The notes below the pieces were generated by a model. The model had not been told where the DNA came from and ran no database searches. It was given only the letters and a program-made list of their open reading frames with translations. A program made the position numbers and the translations under genes. From the NCBI GenBank assembly GCA_035697245.1, contig DASSDH010000252.1, positions 1 to 23,543 on the forward strand: 23,543 nt of DNA, written 5' to 3'. Source of the stretch: JACVRX01 sp035697245 (GTDB lineage: Bacteria > Actinomycetota > Actinomycetes > Jiangellales > Jiangellaceae). Shown one piece after another: positions 23,341 to 23,543 of this stretch (positions are counted from its first letter, which is position 1; each line of letters starts with the position of its first letter).

Positions 23341-23543
23341 ATGTCCGAGGCGCAACCTACGCAGTCGATCGCGCCGGGTGTCCGGGGGGGTGGAGGTGGT
23401 CGGGGTCGGTCGGTTGCGGCGGTGGTGTGTGTGGTGTTGGCGGGGTTGTTGATGACGCCGGCGGCGGTGGCGTATTGGGGGCAGCGGACGCTGAACGATA
23501 CGCAGCGTTATGTGGACACGGTGGGCCCGTTGGTGGATTCGCC
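23341..23543 (+). CDS. Start of a membrane protein gene, cut by the window edge
   Basis: Only the first 67 residues are present. A hydrophilic, Gly/Arg-rich start is followed by one membrane helix (SVAAVVCVVLAGLLMTPAAV), then AYWGQRTLNDTQRYVDTVGP, which looks like the extracytoplasmic start of a family of actinobacterial membrane proteins with L-N-D-T-x-R-(Y/F)-V-x-T-(V/L)-x-P-L. AAGGAGG lies eight bases before ATG 23341, a strong site. Codon use differs from the neighbours: many GTG and TTG codons instead of GTC and CTC. Function is unknown. Confidence 0.75.
   Translation, partial: MSEAQPTQSIAPGVRGGGGGRGRSVAAVVCVVLAGLLMTPAAVAYWGQRTLNDTQRYVDTVGPLVDS

Overview
The window looks like a high-GC actinobacterial chromosome segment. 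The support is the strong GC bias at third codon positions, GTG starts, GC-rich hairpins without T-tracts, and lineage-typical families (DUF2550, DUF7144-like, a DUF222/HNH remnant, a cytosolic AtsA/AtsD-type arylsulfatase beside a formylglycine-generating enzyme). I cannot name the genus from the sequence alone.

Region 1 (1-3043) starts with an intact tRNA-Ala(GGC). Behind it lies worn accessory DNA: a 12-bp minisatellite, an HNH endonuclease remnant, one intact small membrane protein gene, a frameshifted phosphoribosyltransferase and a small hypothetical gene. Region 2 (3044-4750) is a complete IS481-family element with TGT...ACA ends, about 50-bp imperfect inverted repeats, a 15-bp perfect target duplication and an apparently intact DDE transposase. 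About 100 bp past its right end is a 40-bp 3' fragment of a tRNA (best fit tRNA-Asp), which looks like an attachment-site scar.

Region 3 (4990-13320, minus strand) is the main functional block: sulfatase C (802 aa), a broken sulfatase B, a formylglycine-generating enzyme (FGE) and sulfatase A (767 aa). FGE converts the cysteine of the C-x-P-x-R motif of type I sulfatases into formylglycine, so this is an enzyme-plus-activator set. No signal peptides are seen, so the set should act in the cytoplasm. Sulfatases A and B are close paralogues on either side of the FGE gene. B has lost its 5' end at a junction with a ribbon-helix-helix antitoxin remnant, and also carries a nonsense codon and two 1-nt deletions. 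A perfect 11-bp inverted repeat lies between sulfatase C and the divergent antiporter gene and may be an operator.

Region 4 (13548-20650, plus strand) holds small physiological genes: a CPA1 Na+/H+ antiporter, a DUF7144-like membrane protein, a SHOCT protein, a SnoaL/NTF2-like protein, a GNAT acetyltransferase overlapping a ZIP metal transporter, a SulP/STAS tail, a carboxymuconolactone-decarboxylase-like protein, a three-helix membrane protein, and a bacterial protein-arginine-methyltransferase homologue that keeps the double-E and THW signatures.

Region 5 (20650-22080) is again decayed: a gatA with its catalytic core deleted, a small membrane ORF and a ZIP fragment. Region 6 (22084-end) holds a DUF2550 gene, an HdeD-like membrane protein whose probable ribosome-binding site lies in a perfect 14-bp hairpin, and the start of a further membrane protein gene cut by the window edge. 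The pattern of intact genes between remnants, a tRNA gene, a tRNA scar and an IS suggests an old, partly eroded genomic island. I did not find a clearly new multi-gene system; the PRMT-like enzyme and the sulfatase/antitoxin junction are the best leads.
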